In this document: positions 1-10,129 of the stretch, piece by piece
Numbering within the stretch: position 1 is the first letter of the stretch
Layout: the number at the start of each line of letters is the position of its first letter
From: Pelodera strongyloides
Lineage: Eukaryota > Nematoda > Chromadorea > Rhabditida > Rhabditidae
Direction: 5' to 3'
Assembly: GCA_036852015.1 (NCBI GenBank)
Contig: JAANDG010000542.1
Span: forward strand, 1 to 64,000
DNA length: 64,000 nt
Notes under the pieces: model-generated
Seen by the model: the letters and a program-made list of their open reading frames with translations, nothing else
What the model was told of the DNA's origin: nothing
The model's database searches: none
Translations under genes and position numbers: made by a program

Positions 1-256
1 GGTGCTCGCGCAGTGCGCTCGCCCACCCGGGTACCCGCCCAATGGGGTACCCGCCCACCGGGGTACTCGCCCACCAGGGTACTCGCCCACCAGGGTACTC
101 GCCCACCGGGGTACTCGCCCACCGGGGTACTCGCCCACAGGGGTACTCGCCCAAGGGGTACTCGCCCACCAGGGTACTCGCCCACCAGGGTACTCGCCCA
201 CCAGGGTACTCGCCCACCAGGGTACTCGCCCACCAGGGTACTCACCCACTGGGGTA
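1..256. repeat. 16-bp GC-rich minisatellite
   Basis: Tandem array of a 16-bp unit close to GGGTACTCGCCCACCA, with single-base variants and one or two shortened units. It runs off the left edge of the window. Because 16 is not a multiple of 3 and the unit has no stop codon, several overlapping frames stay open. The predicted peptides are the same 16-residue repeat in different phases and should not be taken as genes. Confidence 0.95.
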
Positions 257-261
257 CTCAC

Positions 262-360
262 GCACTAAAACATACGCACTAAAACATACGCACTAAAAGT
301 TACGCACTAGAAGTTACGCACTAGAAGTTACGCACCGCACTAGAACTTTTGCACTAGAAA
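262..360. repeat. 14-bp AT-richer minisatellite
   Basis: About seven degenerate copies of a 14-bp unit, ACGCACTAAAACAT drifting to ACGCACTAGAAGTT. It directly follows the 16-bp array, so two unrelated short tandem repeats abut here. No coding potential is seen. Confidence 0.85.
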
Positions 361-769
361 AAAGAGTCATGGAGAGAGCTACTTATAAAATGATATTGTC
401 TATCGTAATAAATCTCTGACCCAATCTCTGCGTCCTGATCCGCTCGCCATAGTCCTTTTGCTCATGCTCATTCTCGTTCTGCGTCGCGGAGCTCCTTCTT
501 TTCCTAGTCGGCATTCCGACCAGTCCGTTGCCCTGATGCAGCCCTCACCCTCACAGACTGGCAAACCACCAGTTAGCCGCCTCATCAAACCTAAATCAAA
601 GAAAAATGTAAATCAATACATTTAAATATACATGTTTGGATGAAACTTGTATAAGGGAAAAATAAGTGACTCAGCGGATTGCTTCTGACATTCTAAACAA
701 ACATCGTATACAAACATCTAAACATGTACGGTGATAAAGCTTAGCTTCTAAAATGTAAGAGGTTTTTGC

Positions 770-957
770 GATTTTGGCCTATCAGCGCGAATGGGCGTGC
801 CAACTGCGATAGATAGTTGGGTATAACTGCCCACGGTAAATTGGTGTGTGAATTTTGCGCTTGAAAACTAGAAAAATATTGCATCCTACTATATTTGACA
901 TGGAGAATCAGATGGAATCATCAGAAATAGGGGTCAGTTGAAATGGGCCTGACCCTT
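770..957 (-). repeat. Half copy of the TTAA-AGGGTCAGGCCC MITE
   Basis: Ends in GGGCCTGACCCTTTAA and carries the subterminal sequence seen in the complete copies at 18742-19181 and 21943-22367. Only one arm is present; the other arm and central part are missing. Inferred to be a truncated non-autonomous TTAA-targeting DNA transposon. Confidence 0.7.
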
Positions 958-1164
958 TAATAGATTCAATAACCAAAAATAAATCAATTGCTAGCAATAT
1001 GAGAAACATTGCAAGGAAGAGGAATTCTATTATAATATATGCCAACGAAGACTGCCTGTAGGGATTCTACATTAGCATAAATTTAGCGACGCTTTTCTCT
1101 TGCAATTTTGAATAAATTACCGCATGACAATAATTATGCTAATCAGCATAAGGAAAAACGGACG

Positions 1165-1382
1165 AAAATGTCAGCCTGGTCTTCGATTCAAAGGCCTCAT
1201 TCGCTTCAGAATTCGATTCTGTATAGATTTACAACAAAATAAAATGTCGGAAAGAGTTAGAAAAAAAGTTAGGAGGGTTTGAATTCTTACAAGGTTTACT
1301 AGAAATTATAAGCCGAATTAGAGTCAAATTATAATTCGCATAAGATCATGTAAGCGAAAATTTGTGTGACAAGTAAAAACCG
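1165..1382 (-). repeat. Inverted-repeat element, CGGTTTTTACTTGTCA family, inverted copy
   Basis: The right edge reads TGACAAGTAAAAACCG, the terminal motif of the elements at 2312-2666 and 2678-2910. The interior (AAAATGTCGGAAAGAG, the GATTCAAAGGC block) matches those copies in reverse orientation. The left terminus is degraded. Confidence 0.6.
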
Positions 1383-1972
1383 AAGTTTAGCCCAATTCCT
1401 GGTTTTATAAAACGCACACCTTTCGGCACTCCGCAGCTTATCCTTGAGCATAACATCCTCCTGGCAGTCCTGGCGCTGCTCCTTCTCAGCGCGGCCCATT
1501 GGAAATGCCGGAGCTTCGCAGTCAGCCGACCCGGGTTCGAATCCAGCCACATACACTCAATCAGTTCCAGTATAGCCTTTAGGGCTGGCATGCATACGCA
1601 TCAAACCTAAAAATTTAGCAATTATTATCAATAGGTTCTCAAAAATTATGGTAGAGGAGAAAATAGTTGACGAACTCATGAGAACTAGCCAAGTTCAAGG
1701 TAGAGGGCCAAAGGCAAAGACATTATAACAGGAAAGAGTGAGTTTATTATGGAATACTCTGACGAAGTGCAGTTTAAACATATACGGAACAACAGAGAGA
1801 AAGCTAAGTGTGAGGTTCTAAATTAGCATATCACACATTTGACCAAAACCTTCCGTATGCTAATTTGGGTAAATTATCGCATGATAATAGTTATGCTAAT
1901 TGCATGAGAAAAAGCTCTAAGCTGGGATAATGTATTGATTATGTGGGAAATTCAAGCGATCGATAATTACAC

Positions 1973-2078
1973 GTACTGTACCTGTACCCTATAACTGTAC
2001 TTACACATACCGTACCCTATAACTGTACTTACGCATACTGTACCCTATAACTGTACTTACACATACTGTACCTTCCTA
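1973..2078. repeat. 28-bp tandem repeat
   Basis: About 3.5 copies of ACTGTACCCTATAACTGTACTTACGCAT-like units (28 bp), differing at one or two positions. A stray single unit is recognisable near 2928-2948. No gene is associated. Confidence 0.85.
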
Positions 2079-2311
2079 TAACGATCAAATAATTGATTCA
2101 CAGATTCACACCAATTTCACAGAAAACGAACTTGCAGAAACCACAAAAAAAAAACCGTCGTAGACCCACTCACCGCCTTTTTTTACCGAAAAAAAAACAG
2201 GGTTTGTGACTGGCTCGTGATCATCTGCTAACAGTTTTCGATTGAAATTGATCACGAATTGGTCACGAGTGACTGGCTCGTGACCAATTCGTGATCAATT
2301 TGGGTAAACTT

Positions 2312-2666
2312 CGGTTTTTACTTGTCAAACAAATGTTTGCTTCTATGACCTTATAGTGTATTTATCTCCAGTTTCGCGTTTCCAGTTTCCCATAGTTAAG
2401 ATATGCAAATGTTAACATTTGCATGTCTTAACTATGGGAAACTGGAAACGCGAAACTGGAGATAAATACACTATAATGCTAATTATAATTTGGCTCTAAC
2501 TCGGTTCATATTTTTTTGTAAACCTAGAAAAAATGCAATCTTTAAATCCATCTAGCGTTCTTTCTATCTGTTTCCGACATTTTATTTTGTTCTAACTCGA
2601 AGCAGCATGGAATTCTGATGCGAATGATGCCTTTGAATCGAAAATCAACCTGACAAGTAAAAACCG
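2312..2666. repeat. MITE, CGGTTTTTACTTGTCA family, with internal palindrome
   Basis: Begins CGGTTTTTACTTGTCA and ends TGACAAGTAAAAACCG, a 16-bp terminal inverted repeat. It encloses a near-perfect palindrome of about 126 bp at 2351-2476 that is absent from the sister copy at 2678-2910. The right half is otherwise closely similar to that sister, so the palindrome probably entered this copy secondarily. Confidence 0.8.
2351..2476. repeat. Near-perfect palindrome, arms of about 63 bp
   Basis: The sequence reads the same on both strands around the centre GTTAAC at 2411-2416. Only one mismatch is seen (ATATGCAAAT against ATTTGCATGT). It could fold into a long hairpin. It lies inside the MITE at 2312-2666. 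Confidence 0.9.
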
Positions 2667-2677
2667 AGGGTAAACTT

Positions 2678-2910
2678 CGGTTTTTACTTGTCAAACAAAT
2701 GTTGGCTTCTATGACCTTATGCTAATTTGAATTTGACTCTAATTCGGCTCATATTTTCTTGAAAACCTAGAAAAAATGCAATCTTCGAATCCATTTTAAC
2801 TTTTTTTCTATCTGTTTCCGACATTTTATTTTGTTATAACTCGAAGCAGCATGGAATTCTGATTCGAATGATGTCTTTGAATCGAAAATCAACCTGACAA
2901 GTAAAAACCG
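2678..2910. repeat. MITE, CGGTTTTTACTTGTCA family
   Basis: A 16-bp terminal inverted repeat identical to that of the neighbour at 2312-2666, in direct orientation and only 11 bp away. No open frame of note. Non-autonomous element inferred. Confidence 0.8.
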
Positions 2911-3099
2911 AAATAATTCCCACATGCTGCATCCTATAACTGTACTTATGGAGGGAGTTAAGCGAGTTGTAAAGAGACTATACAGAGGTAAAGGGGAACA
3001 AGGAGAGTGGAAGATTGGCTGATTAGATAAAACTACTGATGCAACACTGTAGCTCGAAGCACTATCATAAACTACGAGCAACTACTGCTGCAAACTGTG

Positions 3100-5668
3100 C
3101 AAACTACCAAGGACTACGGTAAACCTTAACTAACCGGACCAATTTCAACAACAAAAAATAGAAAACTGACCAACTCTGGTAGACATCTAGCCATCGCCAT
3201 AGTCATCAGAGGGCTTCAAGGTATCTGAATAGCTAAGGCTTAGCCAGAATTTCCAATCTCACCCAGCCGTGGCTCCTCTTCTGCCTTTGGATGTATCTAA
3301 AATACAATACTTGAACTTCACAAGAAAACGAAGTAACTCCTGAAACCACAGAAAACCCGTCATTTACCCGCCACCAGATATTTTCACTGAAAAAAGGAAC
3401 ATCTGGTGACTGATTCGTGGCTTGTTGGCCATCTATTATGGGGTTTGCGATAAAGCTTAGTGGCAAGTGTGACAAGTTGGTCACAACTTGGTCACCAAAT
3501 AGCAGGCATAGACAAATGTTCATTTCCAGTGATTATAAGCATACATAGTAGTGAATGAGTGAACGTTATTATGTACAAAACACAAACAGATAAAAACAAC
3601 CTACCTCAACCTGTGAGCTTCGCCGGAGTGCCGTTGATTGATTTCAAGTTGATTTAAATACAGTCTGGGTATGTTAATTTTGGTTGTTTATTTTGTCGAA
3701 AAAAGTTATTTGAACTAGTTAATTTTCAGAAAAAAAATCGGTATATGATCGGAATCGGAATATGAAAAAAATCGGTATGGCAGTTGCTGCACGAAGAGAC
3801 CCCAGAATTGCATTTTGCTTGCAGCTAAACAGAAAATTAGACAATAAAATCATATTCGGTGATGACGGGAAAAGCCACGGAAAAGGGTCGTTGGCCTGTC
3901 ACCAAATGGTTTTACCGAAATAAGCATGGTAGTCCGACCTGTAACCACTTGGTGATCTAGGGCACCAGTTTACAGAGAAGAAAACTTCGTTACAACGAAT
4001 CACCAAATGAAACTTCGGCGCTCGAGTGCAAATTTCTCTTTCCCTACATGATCGATACCTGCGAATTGAAATTCCGCAGCGCACATAACTTGCGAACGCA
4101 CGGAATTGTTGGTAAGAATAGAAATAGTGCAATTGAGTGCACAGATTTATTAGGCAGGCGACGCGCTTTGAAGAAGTACACGGAACTTGTCCCAAACAAT
4201 ATTTTTTATATTGTTCCCAAGTAATTTTTCCAAGTACTGTAAGATGTGATATTAAAGATATGATATTTCGTAGTCTCAGAATTGCTAATAATCTTCAGAA
4301 ATACTCTCTATATGCGAGGTAATGGAAAGGAATTAAAAATAACGTTGGATCTGACTAAACTTGAGACTTGTTTTATTTTTCTATGGTATTTGTTTTCTGA
4401 CACAGAGAATAAGAATAGTGCAGTAGCTCGCTCAGTAAAATGTTCATTCACTTTTATTAAACAATTATGGAGTCCATAACAAAAAAAAATTGATAATTAG
4501 TGCTGGTGCAGCACTGCAAATCTATTCCAAATTCTTCGACAGATACATTTTGCGCATACGCGAGAAATATGTAAGTATCATAGATATAAATTAGGATCGG
4601 TCTTATTGCTGGGCGTCATACTCGTCCTCAGGCTCAGGGAACGCTATGTGGGCCTCAGACTTACTGACGCGTAAGAGACTGGTTCGCGTGCCTTTATATG
4701 TTTGCAGCTAGAATGATTAATAACTTTCATTGTATTCTATCTAGTGTGTGCAGATACCCTGTACGTAAGCAAGCTGTTTAGGTTAGAGTACGTAAAATGT
4801 AACACAACTTCTCAACTTTGAAGTTTTCATATTGACTTCATGATGCGTTTGCTAATATTCTTCTTACTTGATAGTATGCTGATAACAGCTGCTTACCGAT
4901 TGCGAAGGAAGTGCCTGACCTGCGCACTATGATGTGTGTACCCGGCTGGGACAGATATTTGTTTTAACATTATGTGGCCCTATTATTGTCTTTTCACATA
5001 CGCAGAGTATTTATATGTTAATGTAACGTTGGGACACATGCACCTATTACTGGGTAGCCAATTCCTGAATATATACTACGTACACCTACTCCTGAATATA
5101 TACTACGTACAACTACTCCACATAAACGTTATGTTACGATATCACCCTTTTTTTACTTTCATTCACCCCTACGGTTATTTTTAATGGCTTTAGTGGCTTT
5201 AGTACTTTCTCTTTTCTTTGATTTTCCACTTACAGTATTATCACCCTTTATCAACTGAAAGAATCGATGCAACTGGAAATAAATTATTATTATTATTATT
5301 ATTCAAGAAGACACCCATGTGTGTGTATTACTTTTTCCGTATTCTGTGTGTTGCATCCGGTGGGTGAATATGTTTTGTGAATTTTTTGTGGTTTCGCGGC
5401 TTATGTTTATCTCTGTGACTAAACAAGTGAGCATAATCAAGTCGATATTGACTCGATATTGTTACCTGGTTTCACTATCGCCTCGCTTCTCTTTCTTGTT
5501 GCTGCTAACTGTGGTTGTTCTCGTTGGCTAATACATATATATACTGAGGAATATCTTTGCTGTGTTTGACAATTTAGTAAATGTTATTCTCATATTGTTG
5601 TTGGCATAAGGCATGAGAAGAAGAGTGGGTTCAAATTAAATTTTATTATTGAACATGAGGGTTTGAAC
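3100..5668. other. No recognisable gene; AT-rich intergenic
   Basis: Only short scattered open frames, none with a recognisable motif. Around 3330-3510 there is degenerate repeat sequence with GTGACTGGTT-like words, related to blocks at 2117-2290, 3892-3925 and 32690-33180. An ATT microsatellite lies at 5282-5303. Nothing else could be supported. Confidence 0.6.
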
Positions 5669-5673
5669 AAGAC

Positions 5674-6182
5674 TGTCGCGACCGCGACCACTTTGTCTAT
5701 ATTCTAATTCACTAATTAGCTCTGTAGTTCACTATTCGGTGCACATGCTACCGTAGTCTTCCTTGTTAGCTGTGTATCAATATCGTGTTCTAGAAGCTTC
5801 TAACTTACCTATATTACCCTTCTAATTATATAACCTTTGTGTTAGGCCTTTGTAGCCGTTTCTGGCGTGTTAGCCATTGCACCAGTTGGTGCTATTACCC
5901 TAAGGTCCCTACGGGATCACTACGATTGGTTGGTGACCATATAAGGCACCAACGACTCGTCTCGCCTTATTCTTATTATTGTATTATTTGTATTACTGTA
6001 TTAACTATAAACCATTCTTATTGATTGGTCTCTTATCACTGCTGACTTATTGCAAGTGATTATTCGCTGTATTACTGTGTTTTACTGTATTTGTGGCTTA
6101 AAGGCCGTGAGACCGGAAGTGCTCTACATTTGGTCCTCTTGCTATTCGTCTTGGGTCCTCAGAGAACTTTTCGGTCTTTACA
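5674..6182 (+). repeat. 5' LTR of BEL/Pao-type element
   Basis: 509 bp, starting TGTCGCGACCGCGACC and ending GGTCTTTACA. It is the same length as the 3' LTR and no difference was found by eye. A degraded relative of its 3' end occurs at 48463-48545. Confidence 0.95.
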
Positions 6183-6183
6183 T

Positions 6184-6203
6184 TGGTGCCCCGAATTCGA
6201 ACC
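6184..6203 (+). promoter_or_regulatory. tRNA primer-binding site
   Basis: TGGTGCCCCGAATTCGAACC directly follows the 5' LTR. Its complement looks like a tRNA 3' end (T-loop GGTTCGAAT, terminal CCA), as expected for minus-strand priming. The exact tRNA was not identified. Confidence 0.8.
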
Positions 6204-6331
6204 GGTGACCGGGAATAAAACCATAAACTTTATTCTCGCTTGCTTTAATAAATCAATTCTTTATCTTTTGAAACCTTGAAGTTATTCTCCTTTCTTCCGA
6301 ACCCCTTTTCTTCTTGTCATCTTTGAGCGAG

Positions 6332-8107
6332 ATGGCACCTAGAATTAAAATTCAATCATTCAAAGCTCTTTTGCTGCAAGATAACCTTGAAAACTGGAAA
6401 ACCAGATATGAAACCATTACCCAGGAAACCCACTACCTTATTGAAACCGAATGGGAAGAACTACCCACAAATGAACCAGAATCTCAAAGACTAATTAACA
6501 AACTACTCGGTACTATTCGGCGACTAGAAAGAACCGAACAGGGTCTTTATGATAGCATGCTGGAAATCGATTCACTCCCTGATTCAGACAAACAAGGCCC
6601 CCAAACCTATGTAGTAGATAACGACATTAGAGGGCTATTACGTAGAACTAGAAAAGTCCTCGACGACCTTAAAACCATTGCCGAAGATAACCTATTTGAA
6701 CCAAAATCTCCTCATACAATCCTGAAATGTGAAACCACAACGAATACTAACCAAGCTTCACACATCGATAACACGCCGCCGCCGCAAGGAAGAAATCGCC
6801 CGGATCGGACCATCAGCAGTGGGAATGGACGGACGGGACACGAGACGGAAGCAAACCTGGAACAAAGTGGAGGTAATACTGAAATGATTAATACTCTCAC
6901 AACCCCTTTGTGCACACCTTTAACCGCGCTAACCCCACGAACCATTATTCAAAACCAACATTTTCAGCCGGAACCAAACCAAGAAGCAATACATCCCGTT
7001 AGAAACCCAAATCCTAAACTCACCGCCAACCCCGAAACCCATTGTGGAACCACTCCGAACATAAGACCAAGACCGGGAGTAAACTTTCGATTACCTGTCG
7101 AAACATTTGTGGAACCGTATCACCAAAACCATCATATTGAGAACCACGCGTCAATCCGTCGCTTTCCCGCGTACGATATCCATAACCAACCGAACCAATA
7201 TGAGCCTGAAACAGAATTCCGATTAGATAAAACCTTGATCGAAGTGGACATCCCGGAATTCGCAGGCTTACCACACGAATGGGATACGTTCTGGGATGTT
7301 TTTCGGCCTCATATTCATGAAAGAAATTACCCACCCTCAACCAAACTGTCCGTGCTCAGAAAACGATGCAAAGGTCTCGCCTTAAAATGCGTTCTACAGT
7401 ACCCCCAGACCGATGAATTCTACAACCAAATCATCCAATCTCTGCAAACCCTATTTAACGATAACTATACGAAGAAACTTGCCTTGTATGCACGGTTTGA
7501 CGCGGTTCCACGGTCCTCGAACAAAGGAGACCATTTGCTCGGCACGTACCTGGAATTAAAAGCACTCACAAACCAAATCAAGCGGTACGAAAGCGTAGAT
7601 AACGCAGCTTACAGGAGAGACCTGAAATCCAAATTCCCATACCAAATTACCGAAAAACTGACTATGACCGAGAAAACAAACCGAACAGAGTGGAATACAG
7701 ATGAGCTACTCGAAAACCTCAAAATTCTTGCCGAAACTCACGCGGATACCGACCGAATGCGCGAATTCACCTACAAACGTAACTCGAACTTCCTACCCTG
7801 TCTGTTCTGTAACGTAACCGGTCACAGAAGCTTAGAGTGTAGGCTAAATATGCCTGCAACAGCAAAGCGAGAGAAATTGCGAACCAATAACGCGTGCGAA
7901 AAATGTTTCGAGCGAGATCACAATACGAATCGCTGCGAAGAACCCGACTGTCGAAAATGCAATGGACTCCACAACGAACATATGTGTTTCACATATAAAA
8001 GGCGCGAAACCCAACACTACCCAAACCAGCAAAAGGATCACAGGCAAAACCACAACGGATACAACCCAGAAACCATAAGAACGAACCTGAGAGTTGCAGA
8101 AGCATAG
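6332..8107 (+). CDS. gag: BEL/Pao-type Gag polyprotein with three zinc knuckles
   Basis: Structural protein that would package element RNA. The ATG at 6332 (MAPRIKIQ...) is chosen; the frame is open 18 bp further upstream but has no ATG there. The 591-residue product has a charged N-terminal region, a low-complexity Pro/Asn/Thr-rich linker, then a capsid-like block starting near residue 295 (EVDIPEFAGLPHEWDTFWDV) that resembles the DUF1759 region of BEL/Pao Gags. Three cysteine clusters follow between roughly residues 489 and 560: C-x2-C-x4-H-x4-C, a second of the same spacing, and C-x2-C-x3-H-x4-C. The frame closes with TAG at 8105. It is intact and unusually A/C-rich on the coding strand compared with the surroundings. 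No protease or pol follows. Confidence 0.9.
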   Translation: MAPRIKIQSFKALLLQDNLENWKTRYETITQETHYLIETEWEELPTNEPESQRLINKLLGTIRRLERTEQGLYDSMLEIDSLPDSDKQGPQTYVVDNDIRGLLRRTRKVLDDLKTIAEDNLFEPKSPHTILKCETTTNTNQASHIDNTPPPQGRNRPDRTISSGNGRTGHETEANLEQSGGNTEMINTLTTPLCTPLTALTPRTIIQNQHFQPEPNQEAIHPVRNPNPKLTANPETHCGTTPNIRPRPGVNFRLPVETFVEPYHQNHHIENHASIRRFPAYDIHNQPNQYEPETEFRLDKTLIEVDIPEFAGLPHEWDTFWDVFRPHIHERNYPPSTKLSVLRKRCKGLALKCVLQYPQTDEFYNQIIQSLQTLFNDNYTKKLALYARFDAVPRSSNKGDHLLGTYLELKALTNQIKRYESVDNAAYRRDLKSKFPYQITEKLTMTEKTNRTEWNTDELLENLKILAETHADTDRMREFTYKRNSNFLPCLFCNVTGHRSLECRLNMPATAKREKLRTNNACEKCFERDHNTNRCEEPDCRKCNGLHNEHMCFTYKRRETQHYPNQQKDHRQNHNGYNPETIRTNLRVAEA

Positions 8108-9239
8108 CAACGCCGTCACGCTGGATTCGGTGACCAAGGAGCGACGAATCCGATGAACCCATCGACCGAAGCGAAACTGAAACCAAACAATGAAAATGCA
8201 AAACCGTGGCCCAGAAACCAACCAATTGCGCGTAATTCGGATCCACAACGTGAAAACAGATTGGTGAATACACGAAAACCAATGGAAACCTATCAAAAAC
8301 CAAAAACGCAAAACAACAGACAAATCAGAATAGTCAACGTGAACGACTACGAGAACTATTCAAACCACTACAAAGGGCAAATCGAACATGGAACCTCAGA
8401 AAATGGATCTGATCGAGAACACGGAAGCGAGGAAAATGATCGAGAAACGTTTTTTCGTTGCTAAACTGAACACCTTTGAGAAAACCTCAACCGACAACCA
8501 AACCACAAACCTTCTAAAATATCCCAGAAATCGGCCAACCGGAACTACTGCAAGCGTCCCGGAGAATCCACACTCTGTGCAGGCCAAACTGCAAAACCAA
8601 ACAATTCAACTCTTGCTGCAGATGCTGCAACAACTACAACCCAAACGGAATGTAAAAAGCACGAGCAAAATATTTATTCTACATATTGTAGGTCAAGGAC
8701 GAAGCACGGAGGCTAATACGCTAAGGATACGAAGCGCAATCGAGAGCAGGACGGCAAGACCAGGACCACTTCTCGACTGAGGAGCCAAAATTCGTCCATT
8801 ACTGCTCCATAATTCTGTCACCTTAAGTATTTCTTCGTTTCGTAGTCTCTACCATATCTAGCGTCTTCTTTATTTAACTTTTTATTCGCCGGGAGGATGC
8901 AAGCAGCGCAAAATATCAAAACAAACCAAAACAAAACCTTCAAAATTACCAAAAATAAAACTGGGCAAATTCAAATTAAATATTTGCCGCGCTCCCATGT
9001 TGTAGCAACTACGGTGGGTAGCGCGCGTTCAACCAAGTCTAGGGACAGCTACAGTACGCTGACTGACTCAAGCGTAGCACCTGTGCAGCTGGTCACTTCG
9101 GATACTGTAGTTGTCTTTCGGTAAGAGCGGAGGCCAGTTATTTATAGCCAGGACTGCCACGAACTAGACTTATAAATCCTAACCTTAATAATATAAACCT
9201 TATCAACCATTAGGGCTGCACTTGCTTGTCTCCCCGGAA
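8108..9239 (+). other. Non-coding remnant between gag and 3' LTR
   Basis: Short frames at 8153-8464 and 8388-8780 have the same A/C-rich composition as gag but no catalytic motif (no DTG/DSG protease, no YxDD, no DDE). This is where pol should lie. It is inferred to be the edge of a large internal deletion, perhaps fixed as the normal form of this non-autonomous element. Confidence 0.7.
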
Positions 9240-9748
9240 TGTCGCGACCGCGACCACTTTGTCTATATTCTAATTCACTAATTAGCTCTGTAGTTCACTA
9301 TTCGGTGCACATGCTACCGTAGTCTTCCTTGTTAGCTGTGTATCAATATCGTGTTCTAGAAGCTTCTAACTTACCTATATTACCCTTCTAATTATATAAC
9401 CTTTGTGTTAGGCCTTTGTAGCCGTTTCTGGCGTGTTAGCCATTGCACCAGTTGGTGCTATTACCCTAAGGTCCCTACGGGATCACTACGATTGGTTGGT
9501 GACCATATAAGGCACCAACGACTCGTCTCGCCTTATTCTTATTATTGTATTATTTGTATTACTGTATTAACTATAAACCATTCTTATTGATTGGTCTCTT
9601 ATCACTGCTGACTTATTGCAAGTGATTATTCGCTGTATTACTGTGTTTTACTGTATTTGTGGCTTAAAGGCCGTGAGACCGGAAGTGCTCTACATTTGGT
9701 CCTCTTGCTATTCGTCTTGGGTCCTCAGAGAACTTTTCGGTCTTTACA
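9240..9748 (+). repeat. 3' LTR of BEL/Pao-type element
   Basis: 509 bp, TG...CA bounded, matching the 5' LTR in length and in every stretch compared. Followed immediately by the AAGAC target duplication. Confidence 0.95.
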
Positions 9749-9882
9749 AAGACGAAGAGAGTTTGATCAATTGGCTAATATCGGTAATGATTATTCTTAT
9801 AATAGTATTGCGATATGTAAGCTTAGACGAAGAGAAAAAATATATGATTAATTTTTCGAAGATTTTTTTCACTTTTGTCGCC

Positions 9883-9955
9883 GGGTGTATAGTTCAGTGG
9901 TAGATTGCTTGCTGCCACGCGGGCGGCCCGGGTTCGATTCCCGGACGGTGCACCA
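9883..9955 (+). pseudogene. tRNA-Gly(GCC)-like pseudogene or SINE head
   Basis: The D-arm AGTTCAGTGGTAGA, the anticodon region TGCCACGCGGGC and the T-arm GGTTCGATTCCCGG match tRNA-Gly-GCC closely, so the internal A and B boxes look intact. The anticodon arm is one base short, and the 5' acceptor strand does not pair with the 3' strand. A CCA follows in the genomic sequence (9953-9955), which suggests origin from a mature tRNA by reverse transcription, as in tRNA-derived SINEs. A functional tRNA is unlikely. Confidence 0.7.
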
Positions 9956-10129
9956 TGCGCGGTTGGACGGCCGGGAAATACGGATCGAAGGAACTGGTAA
10001 CCACGAGGCATGTGCTAGTTGAGACAGTGAATACTAAAAACAAAACACTGATTATTCCTAGTTTGGATGGCTTATATATGGTCATATTTTCTATTTTTTG
10101 CTAAGCTTTTCGAGGGTGCGCCCTATAAA

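Larger units (their letters stand above)
5669..9753 (+). mobile_element. Gag-only BEL/Pao-type LTR retrotransposon, complete with target duplication
   Basis: Two 509-bp LTRs (5674-6182 and 9240-9748), TG...CA bounded and apparently identical when read side by side, flanked by the 5-bp duplication AAGAC (5669-5673 and 9749-9753). The 3057-bp interior has a primer-binding site, one gag frame and about 1.1 kb of non-coding remnant. No protease, reverse transcriptase, RNase H or integrase motif is present in any frame. A 5-bp target duplication and this gag type fit the BEL/Pao group. LTR identity implies a recent insertion, so the element must have been mobilised by pol supplied in trans. Confidence 0.92.

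Noticed and set aside
2..296. Three short Pro/Gly-rich frames at the left edge
   Set aside because: They are the 16-bp minisatellite read in three phases, with the same repeating peptide in each.
1495..1560. tRNA-like B box GGGTTCGAATCCAGCC
   Set aside because: A B box alone with no convincing A box or acceptor pairing; could be a SINE fragment but not supported as a tRNA gene.
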